Shown here one piece after another: positions 1 through 10,388 of a DNA stretch of 64,000 nt. Position 1 is the first letter of the stretch. Each line of letters begins with the position of its first letter. The notes beneath the pieces were generated by a model, which was not told where the DNA came from, ran no database searches, and saw only the letters and a list, made by a program, of their open reading frames with translations. Made by a program: the position numbers and the translations under genes. This DNA comes from Plasmodium relictum (Eukaryota; Apicomplexa; Aconoidasida; Haemosporida; Plasmodiidae): assembly GCF_900005765.1 (NCBI RefSeq), contig NC_041684.1:342889-406888 (forward strand), in the 5' to 3' direction.

Positions 1-420
1 ATCTTTAGTTGGTGTTAAATTATGATTGAAAACGTAATCAATGTATATTTCAACATATCTATCTCTTAAAAATTTTCTGTTTAATGTTTTACAAGCATTC
101 CTTGCTTCTTCTTCATCATCAAAATAGACATACGCATGACCTGTTGGCTTGTTTTTGACTCCCTTAATTATATGAATAGGGTAATTTTTCTTTGACAATT
201 GAAAATTTTTAAAGAAATTTTTTATTTCTTCTTCTGATGCATTAAATGGCAACCCTCTCAGTTTTAACCTTGGTAGATTAATTTTTTCTTCTGTATGATA
301 TTCGGTAAAACTTCGAACTATTTTAAAAAATTTGTCATTATTTATAAAAGAAATAAGTGTATTTTTTTTAAAATCTTTTTTAGGGATAACTTTTTCTACT
401 TTCAACATATGAAAAAACAT
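1..420 (-). CDS. RNA-binding protein with an RRM domain (partial, cut by window start)
   Basis: The minus strand is open from an ATG at 420 to the window edge with no stop, so this is the first 140 codons of a longer protein. Residues of about 65-135 read as one RNA recognition motif. The RNP2-like strand is LKLRGLPFNASEEEI and the RNP1-like strand is GHAYVYFDDEEEA, followed by a run ending RDRYVEIYID. The LRGLPF form of RNP2 is typical of the hnRNP F/H and ESRP-like quasi-RRM class, so binding to single-stranded mRNA is likely. I infer a role in splicing or mRNA metabolism but cannot name the ortholog. It is transcribed divergently from the small gene at 1011. The rest of the protein lies outside the window. 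Confidence 0.8.
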   Translation of the reverse strand, partial: MFFHMLKVEKVIPKKDFKKNTLISFINNDKFFKIVRSFTEYHTEEKINLPRLKLRGLPFNASEEEIKNFFKNFQLSKKNYPIHIIKGVKNKPTGHAYVYFDDEEEARNACKTLNRKFLRDRYVEIYIDYVFNHNLTPTKD

Positions 421-793
421 TTTTATTTCTTTTATTATTACTTTTTAAATGAAGTTGTGAATATATTTTAATCGATGTATAAAAAAAAAAGAAAAAAAAA
501 AACCTATTGATGCTATATGTCACACCTTTGTAAATAGAATTTGTAATTCAACTTTTTTTTTTACAGTTTTGAACTTAATGCAAATAATAAGATATTTCTT
601 CTTTTTCCATTTATTTTTTACTTTTTTTTTTTTTTAATGAACCATGCATATACAATGTAAATTGTGCGTTAATGAAAATTATTCTTATTCAGATGTTTTG
701 AAAAAATATCGACATTACATTTAAAAAAAAAATAAAGTGAAAGAGATATTAAGTAAAATATATAAAAACAAAAAGAAATAGAATAAAAAAAAA

Positions 794-827
<34 letters not shown>

Positions 828-1010
828 GAAAAAAAATAAATAAAATTTAAAAATTTAAAACTTTCAAAGGAAGCGAATATAATTATTATAACTACATTTA
901 TGTATTAATAAGTATTTTTTAATTTATATATAGTTTAAATATTTTTTTGTAAAAAAGTAAAACTCCCTTTTTTTTTTTTTTAAAAAACAGATAAATACAT
1001 ATAAATCAAT
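421..1010. other. Divergent intergenic region
   Basis: This stretch separates the RRM gene (minus) from the small plus-strand gene at 1011. It is almost pure A/T with many A and T homopolymers and an AAAT run near 795-845. It presumably carries both promoters. I see no gene or RNA in it. Confidence 0.6.
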
Positions 1011-1397
1011 ATGATAGAAAATAAAAGCTATAATCATTTAAAAAAATTAGAAGAAGAGAAAAAAAATTTGAAAGGAAATAATTTAAATTTATTATTAGGA
1101 GATCTAAAAATGATGACAGCTTATGAAATGTCTTCAGAATGGAAAGATACAAATATGATGAATGAATGTTTTAATAATTTTTCATGGTTCGATTCAAGAA
1201 TTCTTAAAAATATACAAAATTATCTAAATGCTGATGAAGTAGAAAGATCAAAAATTGATTATGCCTATAATACTTTATTCCCAAAGCCAATTGATATAAA
1301 AGATACAAAATTAAATATGATGTCATTATGGATAAAGTCAAGAATACATTATAATAATACTTTTTATCCATTACAGTTGTCTCCATATGATAATTAA
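1011..1397 (+). CDS. Small conserved-looking protein, function unknown
   Basis: A single-exon ORF of 128 codons starts at ATG 1011. The composition is balanced, with several Trp and Met residues, unlike the noise ORFs around it, which supports real coding. I see no signal peptide or membrane segment. The first 40 residues are a charged helix rich in Lys, Glu and Leu, and the rest contains NECFNNFSWFDSRIL and FPKPIDIKDTKL. The size and style resemble small accessory subunits of apicomplexan mitochondrial complexes, but I do not recognise a family and assign no function. It is divergent from the RRM gene and convergent with the gene ending at 1956. Confidence 0.65.
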   Translation: MIENKSYNHLKKLEEEKKNLKGNNLNLLLGDLKMMTAYEMSSEWKDTNMMNECFNNFSWFDSRILKNIQNYLNADEVERSKIDYAYNTLFPKPIDIKDTKLNMMSLWIKSRIHYNNTFYPLQLSPYDN

Positions 1398-1955
1398 AAC
1401 GTATCATTTTTTCTTTTTTCTTTTTTATATTTATACTTTTTTTTATAAAAAACTTTTTTAATATTTATTTTACATCTTTTTTTGTTAATGTTGTAAAAAA
1501 TTTTGTTATAATTATTATAGTAAAAGAAAATATAGTAATTGTATGAAGAAAAGCATAAAAGAAATACCAAAAATGGAAAGAAAGAGCTGAAATGAAAATT
1601 AGTTAATTTAAAAAGAAAAAATATATAAAGATATTTTGTAGATAAAGGTTAATATATTTCTAAATTGAAAAAAATATAAATAAAAGAGGTTAATTAAAAT
1701 GAATTAGTTACTAAATTGATATTATATTAATTCGATTAAAATGTTAGCAAAAAGCTGTATAATAAAAAACTATATTACAACTACGAAATGTGGAATTTTC
1801 CAAATTACAGCCTTTTTTTTTTTTATGTTACCATTTTATAATTTTTGCAAAATAATAAAAAATAAAATAAAATAATAATTTAAAAAGAACAGATACTTAA
1901 TTATGTTATTTTTTTAAATTTTTGCATATTCTACATTTATATATAAAAATAAAAT
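1398..1955. other. Convergent intergenic region
   Basis: This AT-rich 3' flank lies between a plus-strand gene and a minus-strand gene that point at each other. It has homopolymer runs but no ORF or RNA that I can support. It probably holds both 3' UTRs. Confidence 0.6.
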
Positions 1956-3447
1956 TTAAGTTATAATGCTATCAATTTTTTCTTTTAATTCATCAATATT
2001 GTTATAAAATTTATCTAAAACAAAAAGAGGAATATTAAGTACTTTTTTTATATAAGAGTTTGTTGCGAATTTGTTGTCATCTAACTCTTCTTTATCTAAA
2101 AAAAAAAAAATTATAAGAAAAAATAGATATACAAGTGTATATATACAAAATTTCATATAAAGATATAGTTTATCATATAAAATGTACAGTATATATTCTG
2201 TTAGTTTTTTTTAGCAACAAAAAAAAAAAAAAAATAATTTAAAATGTTACAAAAATATAATTATTACTGTGTTGTATTTGATCACTTATAGAAAATGTTT
2301 CTATTGGTGATATAAATGAACAATGGTTAGTAAAAGTTAAATCAAGAGGAAAAGAAGAAAATAAAAAAATATATTCCAATATATTATAAATGGAGAATAT
2401 ATTTTCAAACATATATTTTATTATATATTTAGCTTCACGATATTGAAAAACTATAATATCTCTGTTTACACATTTTATTGAATCTGTGTCTACCATGAGT
2501 AAATTTTTATTTTCTATTTCTATATTGTTTCTTTTGTTCTTAGTAGAACTTTCTTTTGAATTATTCATGTCTTCTATTTCATTTTGTAAGCCATTGACAT
2601 CCTCAGCATTTTCATTTTTTAAAGCTTGTTTATCTATTTTATTATTTAATTCTTCGTCATTTTTTATTTTTTTATCATTTACATTTTTATGATCACCTAT
2701 ACTATCATATATTTTTTCCTGTGTTGTATTTAAGTTATTGAAAATATATGGGCTTTCATCTAACGTATTATCTTTTACTAGTTTTTCTTCGGATGGCGCA
2801 TACTGAATATTTTTATCTAATAAATTTATAAAATAATTTATAGTTTTTTTTTTTTTATTTTTTTTTTCTTTTAAGTTTTCCATAATTTTATACATCGTCA
2901 TAATTATTATTGATATAAATAGATTTAATTTGTATATGTTTAATTTAATTTTATATGAGTACACAATAGCTTGAATTATTATTTCTATTAATAATCTATA
3001 TTTATTAGTGTATTTAATATTTTGTTCATTTTTATATAGACACTTGAATATTTCTTCACAAATGAATTCATATTCATCATTCACATATTTATCATTAAAG
3101 ATATTTTCATATTCATTTTTGTTTTCTTCATTGTTTAATTCATTACAATTTAAATTAGATGATTTCCTTCTATTTGTTTTTGTTTTTTCTTCTTTTTTAG
3201 TACTTCTTTCTTCATTAAATATAATTTTTTCACTTTTTATATTTTCATCTATTTTCTCTTTTTCCATTGTCTTCTTTGTTATTAAATAATTGTTAGAGTT
3301 GAAAAAAAATTCATTTGAAGCATTGTAAGTTAAAAATTTGTGAAATTCTCCTTTTGTTCCTTTTACATTTTTAAAAAGATTTTTTATTCTTTCTAAATTT
3401 TCAATAGAAAAAAAAATTTTTATATCTTCATGGTAATAATTTTGCAT
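1956..3447 (-). CDS. Conserved Plasmodium-type protein, function unknown (two exons)
   Basis: Exon 1 runs 3447-2268 and exon 2 runs 2095-1956. Donor GTAATA follows CAACACA, and the acceptor is a T-tract ending TTTAG. The join is phase 1 and the protein is about 439 aa. The frame is open upstream to 3486 without an ATG, so I chose the first ATG (MQNYYHED); an upstream exon is possible. Two structured parts flank a low-complexity linker. The N-terminal half has a hydrophobic helical block (YRLLIEIIIQAIVYSYKIKL). The C-terminal part has FQYREAKYIIKYMFENIFS and FSSFPLDLTFTNHCSFISP. The middle is Lys/Asn/Glu-rich. No catalytic motif, signal peptide or clear membrane span is visible. I do not recognise the family. 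Confidence 0.65.
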
Positions 3448-4128
3448 AGTTATTTCATAAATAAAACATTTATTAAATATAGACAATGTTTCTAGTAATT
3501 GAATAATATAAAAATGTATTTTTCTAATTTTCCTTATTCATTTATTTATTAATTTTTTTTTTTTTAAACCAGTATCTTATAAAAAATTTTATTTATCATC
3601 AAAAAATTTATTTATCTTCACACGATGAAAACACTTTTTTTTTAAAATAAGTGCATTAAAAAAAAAAAAAAAAATGGATTTTTAATATGCAAATAAGATT
3701 ACAGTTAGAAAAAATATGATTTTTATTGTTAATTCTCTTTACTAGATTTTAAAGAAAAAAGAAATGAACAATTAAAAATACGTAAGGAACTAATCTATGT
3801 TATGAAAATTGTATAAATAAAAATGTGAAGTTTATTAAAAAATAACAAAAAATACAACATTTTATTTTTTTTTTTGAATAAAATGATGTTTGTCGTTTAT
3901 TATTTTTTTTTCTTTTAAATGGTTAAAATATTAATTATATTGTAATAACAATGAAAAAAAATTATTAAAGCTATTAAATATATATATATATGAAAATTTA
4001 ATTATTTACATATATATTTATGTAATTATTTAAATAAGTATCTATTTATTTTTTTTTTTTGAAAAGAATAAATATTTAAATAGTTTTCTTGTTTTTCTTT
4101 TATTAATTATGTGTTAAAAAAAAAAAAA
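3448..4128. other. Divergent intergenic region
   Basis: This region separates the unknown minus-strand gene from the plus-strand Coa1-like gene. It is AT-rich with long T and A runs and an AT repeat near 3980. A GTGCATTAAAA word near 3651 recurs near 9520 and 39478, probably by chance. A short missed 5' exon of the left gene could lie here, but I could not join one in frame. Confidence 0.5.
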
Positions 4129-4782
4129 ATGAAAATAAAATATTATAAAATTCCTTTTTGGAGTATTCAAAAAAAGAGAATTTCTTTTTTAAAAGAATAT
4201 GATTTTAAATTTAAGAAATACGAATATAAAAGAAATGAAAGATATATATACTGTTTAAGTAAGAAGAGTTTCTTTTTTTTAAATAATGACCTATTAAAAA
4301 GTGTAGATAAAAAAAATGATACCAAGATAAATCTATTTAAAAAAGAGTATAAAATTTATATAGCATATTATATTGTATTCATATCTCTGTGTTCTGTTTT
4401 TTCATTCTGTATAATTAAATTATTATTTATGATTTTTCAAGAACCATTACCTGTGAAATTAGTAAAAGAGCAAGTTTTAAAAGATAAAAAATTAGTTAAC
4501 GAATATGAAGAAGTTATTTTTTCAAAATTTTGGACAGGTTATTTAAATGAAATTGATGCTAGAATAATGATGAATATAAAAAGCAAAAAACATAATAAAA
4601 AAGGAAAAATTATTAGTAATTTAAGTAAAATAAATGATAAATGGATTATTAAAACATTGACATATTATGAAGTAAAAAAAAATGATAATTTAAAAACAGA
4701 TGATTTAAAAAGTTTACAAAATAAACAAAATAGTTCTTGCCCAATTAGCAATGATATGATTTGCATGAAAATGAAAAAATAA
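4129..4782 (+). CDS. Single-pass membrane protein resembling Coa1/Tim21 family
   Basis: A single exon of 217 codons. I chose ATG 4129 because the open frame upstream (from 4111) begins with GTG. A very basic N-terminal part of about 75 residues is followed by one hydrophobic span (IAYYIVFISLCSVFSFC, about 76-100) and then a globular C-terminal domain. That domain has SKFWTGYLNEIDARIMMNIK, KGKIISNLSKINDKWIIKTL and ends in a Lys-rich tail. The order TM, helix, then GYxNxxDA...I.G..G...V...W.I..L resembles the Coa1/Tim21 fold used in cytochrome oxidase assembly and inner-membrane translocation. A mitochondrial inner-membrane location is my inference from that resemblance and the basic N-terminus. 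An unrelated one-TM protein remains possible. Confidence 0.5.
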   Translation: MKIKYYKIPFWSIQKKRISFLKEYDFKFKKYEYKRNERYIYCLSKKSFFFLNNDLLKSVDKKNDTKINLFKKEYKIYIAYYIVFISLCSVFSFCIIKLLFMIFQEPLPVKLVKEQVLKDKKLVNEYEEVIFSKFWTGYLNEIDARIMMNIKSKKHNKKGKIISNLSKINDKWIIKTLTYYEVKKNDNLKTDDLKSLQNKQNSSCPISNDMICMKMKK

Positions 4783-5044
4783 AAAAATAATATTTTTAAT
4801 GGTTCATTTTTTAAAAAAAAATAAAAATATATATAATAAAAGCATATTTATTTTAATAAAAAAATTTTAAAAAATAAAAAACAAAATATTTGATATAATT
4901 ATTATATTTTGTCTAGTATATTTTTTTCTAAATATTTTATTTTGTCCTATAAGAAAAAAAAAAAAAAAAAGTAAATATATTAAATTGCATATTTTTAAAA
5001 AATTTCAACATTAAATATAATTTATATAATATTTATTTTCATTT

Positions 5045-6882
5045 TTAAAATTTAACTTCTTTTGATTTGTTTTTCCATTCCATATATTCAATAGTAGCAA
5101 TCTATTTAAAAAAAAAAAAAAAAAAAGAATTTATTTATATATTCTAACTTAAAATGCAAGAATGAAAATATATATAGAAAAAATTATTAAAAAAATGTTT
5201 ATGTAATTATGAATTAATTAATTTTTTATTTTTTACTTTCCAATTCAGTTTATTTAAGATAAAATATTTCAATTTTGTTTTCGCGTTTAATGTATTGTTA
5301 AAAGTATAATAATGTGTGAATCCATTTACTTCAATGCAAATCTATATAAAAAATAAATTTTTAGTTATAAAAAATATAATCATATATATATATTATATAC
5401 ATTTTTTACTTTTTTTTTTTTTAAAGCAAAGTCTAATATATATGGGCCAATTGGATATTCCTTTTGTACATTTATTCCAATTTCTTTGAAAAGTTTTTCA
5501 ATTTGTTGTTGCATCTTTGAAATAGTTACAGTATTTTTAATATTCTTTTTTTCAATTATGTTTATACCCTTTTCATATTTTCTTTCTACATCTCTTAAAT
5601 AGTATAATACTATATGTATCTGAAATTATTTGTACATAAAATTTTCATATATATATGAAAAGTATATTTAATACATATATATAAGTACATTTAGTTTTAT
5701 TGTTCGGTTATAAAATTTTTATTTTATTTTATTTTTTTTTTACTTGCTTTAATTCTTCATTTTTTAACTTATGCAAATTATTTAACAATAATGTTATTAT
5801 ATCATTTAATATAATATTTAACAAATCATCTGTTATACAATTATTGACTAGTCTTAATACAATAGAATAAGAAATATTGCATAAATATTTAATTTCAAAA
5901 TGTTCATAATTTTTATATATATATTTTTTTAATAAATAGTGATAAAATTCATAATTTAAATTTAAAGTAGATATACTTAATAATATGGTTGTTAAAACTC
6001 CCTTGTCCTTATTTAAAAAAAAAAAAAAAAAACAGTAATAATGATAGAAACAATTTATAAAGTAAAAATTATATAAACATATCTTTATTTAGTTTTAAAT
6101 TAAAATCAATTTAATGAATAGAAAAAATACTGTTTTATTATATATTTACACATCTTTGGCAAGTAATGAAAAAATAATAAGCAATGAGAATTTTAATTAT
6201 TATTTATCTATATATAAATACATAATACAAAATTTTTCTAATCACTTAAAATTTTTCAAAAGTTTTTAGTTCTTACTTCATTTATAATTGGTAAAAAATA
6301 CTCTTTAATTATTTTACATATGCTGTTAATTGTTATGAAATCGTTATAATTATATTTATTATATATAAACAAAATCATTGAAAAATCAAATAAAGAAAAT
6401 TTACTTATAGAATCTTTTATGTAATGTTCAGTAAAAAATGTCAAAACATTAATATCTAATGAAGATAGTTTATGTAAATCAATTAATATTTGTGTTAATA
6501 TTCTAGTATTCATTACTGGTTTTTTATTCATAATAATTTTTACAAACCTATTGTATAAAGAATATTTCGTAAAATTTAATTTGCAGAAACTATGTATAAT
6601 TAAATATATTTCATCTATATTATAATCATTTATATATTTTTTTAATAAATTACTTATATTATTCAAAATATTCTTTTCTTTTAAATTAATCATTTGTATA
6701 TTTTTTATTAAATATATTAATTTCTCTTTATCTAATTCTTCTTCAATATTAAAAAAATTGTTCGGTATATATCTGTCATTTTTAGGTAAATTAATCAAAT
6801 TATGATTATAACAAGCTAAACATTTTGAAAAAAATGAATTATAACTTTTTTTAATTAAACCATTTATAATTTTAATAATCAT
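5045..6882 (-). CDS. RAP-domain protein (five exons), probable organellar RNA-binding protein
   Basis: Exons are 6882-6277, 6007-5744, 5619-5410, 5341-5237 and 5101-5045. All junctions are phase 0 with GT..AG ends, giving 413 aa. The N-terminal 290 residues are helical repeats rich in Leu, Ile and Asn. The last 80 residues form a RAP domain: YPIGPYILDFAL, ICIEVNGFTHYY, a TKLKYFILNKLNWK stretch and IEYMEWKN. These match the restriction-endonuclease-like RAP pattern in which a G-x-x-LD strand precedes IEVDG and the GW/NWK..EW end. RAP proteins are expanded in Apicomplexa and mostly act on mitochondrial rRNA fragments and transcripts. The N-terminus could carry a transit peptide. Four introns split the RAP domain in an otherwise ordinary gene. 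Confidence 0.85.
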
Positions 6883-7271
6883 TTTTTGAAAATTTTATCA
6901 TTTATTTTTTATGTAAATTAAAAACAAAAAAATTACACAAATATAAAAAGTATACTTTAAAATTTTCACATTTTTGTTTATTTTTTCTTTTAAAAAATAG
7001 AAATATATATATATATATTTTAATTAATTATATTTGTATTTTTATTTTTTTTTTTTTTTTTTGTTATAAACTTTCATATTTTTAATGCATTTTATTTTTT
7101 TAAATGTTTTTGAATTATATACATCATTTTATTTTATTTTATTTTTTTTAAGATATAAAATATCATATAAAACAGTGAATATAATTCATAAGAAATAATG
7201 AAAATAAGAAAAAACAAAAAAATAGGAAAAATTTACTACACATAATATATACGTATATATAATATTCCATT
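6883..7271. other. Divergent intergenic region
   Basis: A short AT-rich gap between the RAP gene (minus) and the unknown plus-strand gene at 7272. It contains T homopolymers and a TATATA run near 7005 and presumably both promoters. No other feature is visible. Confidence 0.6.
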
Positions 7272-8810
7272 ATGATAAAAAATAATTTAAATAATATTTT
7301 AAGGATTACTAAGAAAAAGGATTTACAAATATATATATGGACAAAAAGAAAAGTTAGTACACAACTAGAAAATGATAAAGAAAATATTATTCAATCATTA
7401 CTAGAAAAATATAAAAATCTTAGAAAGGATGATAAATTAAAATTAATAAATAACCATTTAGTGAATATTAAAGAAAAAGACATAAATGAAATATATGATT
7501 TCTGTTATAAGAAAGAAGAAGAAAAAGAAATACAAGATGAGTATGAAAACAAAAAGAAGCTAAAAATATTGAAGTTAAGAAAACCAGCTTACTTGCAACA
7601 AAGAAGAATGAAAAAGAAAGTAAATAATAGTCTAACAATAGATAATGAATATGAAGAAAACCTTTATATACACAAAGAGAAAGAATTAGAAGATATAGAA
7701 AGATATACCCTTATTGAAGATTTATATAAATCGTATATATATAGCAAATCATTTACATTATTAAATCATCAGTATATGACTAAACATAAAATAACAAATG
7801 ATTTTGTATATTTAATGATAAATACAATAAGGCAAAGTATTTTAGAAAAAATAAAACCAACATTAATAAATGAGTTTGCTGTTCATAAAAACCCTTATAT
7901 GCTTTTTAAAAATGCTTTATTTAATTTTATACTTCATATGTATGTAAAAAATCCATATGAAGAAACATTGATTGAAGATTATATAAATAAAAAGGTTAAT
8001 TTAAATATTTTAAAAATAAATAGTGCCAACGTTCCCGTTGAAGTATATGAACCCTTAGTTTCATTCAGAGGAGATATTCATTACAATTATGATCTAAAAG
8101 AAAAATTTAATGATAGTATAGACACATCATTGAATATTATAAATTTTCTTACAAGTGAAAAGGAAAAACAAAAAAATGATAGAGATTCAATTAATCAAAA
8201 AATGAATAAGAGAAATGATTTAAAAAAAAAAAAAACGACAAAGATGGGAAATGAAGAAAAAGAAACCGATGCTGAAAGGCTTGATGGAATGAGTAATGAA
8301 AAACGGGATATTATAAATGAAATATTAAAAATTTTACCAGAAAATAAAAAATATCACTTTGATAATTATCCTTTTGAGAATTTAAAGTCATTTAAAACAA
8401 ATATGAGAAAGAAATATATTGGAGGTATAAAGAATAATAAACCTTTAAATATAGAAGATGAGGAATTAAGTCATATGCGATATCCTAATTTACAATGTGT
8501 ATCACATTCTTTACCAAAAGATATTAAATATAGAGATAACGTTATTCATGCTATTAAAGTATTAGAAAGATCCAAACATTGGGATCACAAAAGCAAAATA
8601 AAAGCAATAAATACATTAATTGAAGTATGGAATAATATGCATTCCAGTGACCACTATGAAAATTTATTTGATAAATCCTTGCCTGTTATATATTCAAAAG
8701 ATATGCTAAAAAAAACAAAAACTAGAAAAGAAACTTATAACAAAGGATTAAATTATATACAATCATTAACTACGCAGAAACCATTAAATATGCGTTTAAA
8801 AAAAAATTGA
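7272..8810 (+). CDS. Basic protein of unknown function, possibly mitochondrial
   Basis: A single exon of 512 codons from ATG 7272. The first 35 residues are basic, lack acidic residues until the middle and contain WTKRKVSTQ, which could be a mitochondrial targeting sequence. A conserved-looking block sits at about 155-250 (YMTKHKITNDFVYLMINTIR, then INEFAVHKNPYMLFKNALFN). A Lys/Asp-rich low-complexity linker is at about 300-350. The end is well structured (IKVLERSKHWDHKSKIKAIN, VWNNMHSSDHYE). I see no membrane span or catalytic motif. The make-up is compatible with a divergent mitochondrial ribosomal or ribosome-associated protein, but that is a guess and I do not recognise the family. Confidence 0.7.
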   Translation: MIKNNLNNILRITKKKDLQIYIWTKRKVSTQLENDKENIIQSLLEKYKNLRKDDKLKLINNHLVNIKEKDINEIYDFCYKKEEEKEIQDEYENKKKLKILKLRKPAYLQQRRMKKKVNNSLTIDNEYEENLYIHKEKELEDIERYTLIEDLYKSYIYSKSFTLLNHQYMTKHKITNDFVYLMINTIRQSILEKIKPTLINEFAVHKNPYMLFKNALFNFILHMYVKNPYEETLIEDYINKKVNLNILKINSANVPVEVYEPLVSFRGDIHYNYDLKEKFNDSIDTSLNIINFLTSEKEKQKNDRDSINQKMNKRNDLKKKKTTKMGNEEKETDAERLDGMSNEKRDIINEILKILPENKKYHFDNYPFENLKSFKTNMRKKYIGGIKNNKPLNIEDEELSHMRYPNLQCVSHSLPKDIKYRDNVIHAIKVLERSKHWDHKSKIKAINTLIEVWNNMHSSDHYENLFDKSLPVIYSKDMLKKTKTRKETYNKGLNYIQSLTTQKPLNMRLKKN

Positions 8811-9536
8811 TAGTAACTTTTTTTTTTCAATTAGCTGCTAAAAAACATCTTGATTTTTTTTTTTTATATTAGTTTATTCAAAAATTTTAATATTTTTTTT
8901 AAGAATATTTATTTATAAACAAATCTTAATTTTTTAATTTTTAAAAATTTCTTAATTTTATTATATTTTCATTTAAATATATATAATTATTTATAATTTT
9001 TAGAAAAAGAATTACTATAGTGAAAAAAAAAAATTTATTTGTATTCAAATATAGTTATTAAAAAAGATGTTTCTATTTTTTTATATATAAATAAATCATA
9101 AATTTTATATTTTTATTTCTCCTTTTTTGCATGTTTCTATGTTTCTAAGATTTGTTTTGAAATATTTTATGTTAAATATCTTTATTAATATCTTTTTTTT
9201 ATAATTTTATTTTCTCAAAATATCTTTTGTTTATATATTACGTTATTTATAAATTTACCTGTAATGTTTTTTTTACCATATTTTTTTAATAATAATTTTT
9301 AGTATTCTTATATTTTTATTTTTATTTTTTTTTTGTTTTTGTTTTTGTATATTATCTTTTGAGAATGAGTATTCTTTAAAATTTAAGATAAGTAAAACTT
9401 ATCTTACATTAAAATTTTTATTTTTTAATTAATAAATAAAAGATAATTTTAAATTAAATTTATATTTTTTTTTCTTTTTTTTTGGGTATATAACATCTCT
9501 ATAAAGTACAAAAAGTCAAGGTGCATTAAAAAAAAA

Positions 9537-9567
<31 letters not shown>

Positions 9568-10388
9568 GTAAATTCATTTTACTTATTTTAAAAAGATATC
9601 ATATTTCATGACTGTTGAATGAATATATATAAAATACCTTTTAATAAGAAAAAAAAAAAAAAAAAATCTTAATAACAAATACATTTAAAAAATTGAGTAC
9701 AATGAAAAAAATAATGGTGCTCATACTAGGATATCGGTTTTTAAAAATAGCAAAAGAAAAAAAAAAATGCTCATGCTAGTATATCGGTTTTTAAAAAAAA
9801 AAAAAAATATAAAAAAAAATTTTAAATAAACATGCCTTTTTATAAAAAAAAATTTTATTGATTAAAAGTATAAGGAAAAATATCAGGATTATTAGTATAT
9901 TTTAAATTTAAAAAAAATTAGTAATTTTTCTTAAATTTTCACTAAAAATATACATAATATAGATATGCATTATATATATTAAGTGTATAAATTTATATTA
10001 TTTTAATATATATAGGATATAAATATATTTTTTTATTGAATTAGAATAATAGAATTTAATAATTTTTTTGAATAATAATTTTTTTTAGGTTTATAAATAG
10101 TTTTTTATTATTGTATACTAACCCAATTATTATTTTATTTATTTTTTTTTTAATAAGCAAATTTATATAGGAAAAATAATAAAATTTTTAAATTTCGTTT
10201 TAAAAATTTTAAAGTTTGAGAAAAATATTATTTTAAAGCAATTTTTTTATTTTTTAGATTTTAATTTATTTGATACAATAATATATGTATATAAATATAT
10301 AAACTTATATATTTATATATAAATATATTACTTTTTTTTTTTTTTTTTTTTTTTATGGATAACTCTATATTGTTTAGATGAATATACA
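8811..10388. other. Long upstream region of the type I membrane protein gene
   Basis: A 1.6 kb stretch between two plus-strand genes. It is A/T homopolymer-rich with an AT run near 9536-9566 and no supportable ORF. A TGCATG word lies near 9128, and the direct repeat listed separately is at 9719-9797. The region is likely the 3' flank of the left gene and the promoter and 5' UTR of the right gene. Confidence 0.6.
9719..9797. repeat. Imperfect 29-bp direct repeat spaced 50 bp apart
   Basis: Two copies begin at 9719 and 9769. Each reads GCTCAT, then a CTAG-containing core, then ATATCGGTTTTTAAAAA, with two mismatches between copies. The copies contain C and G bases that stand out from the surrounding A/T. 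They lie about 600-670 bp upstream of the start codon at 10389, so they may be a duplicated promoter element. Function is inferred from position only. Confidence 0.7.
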
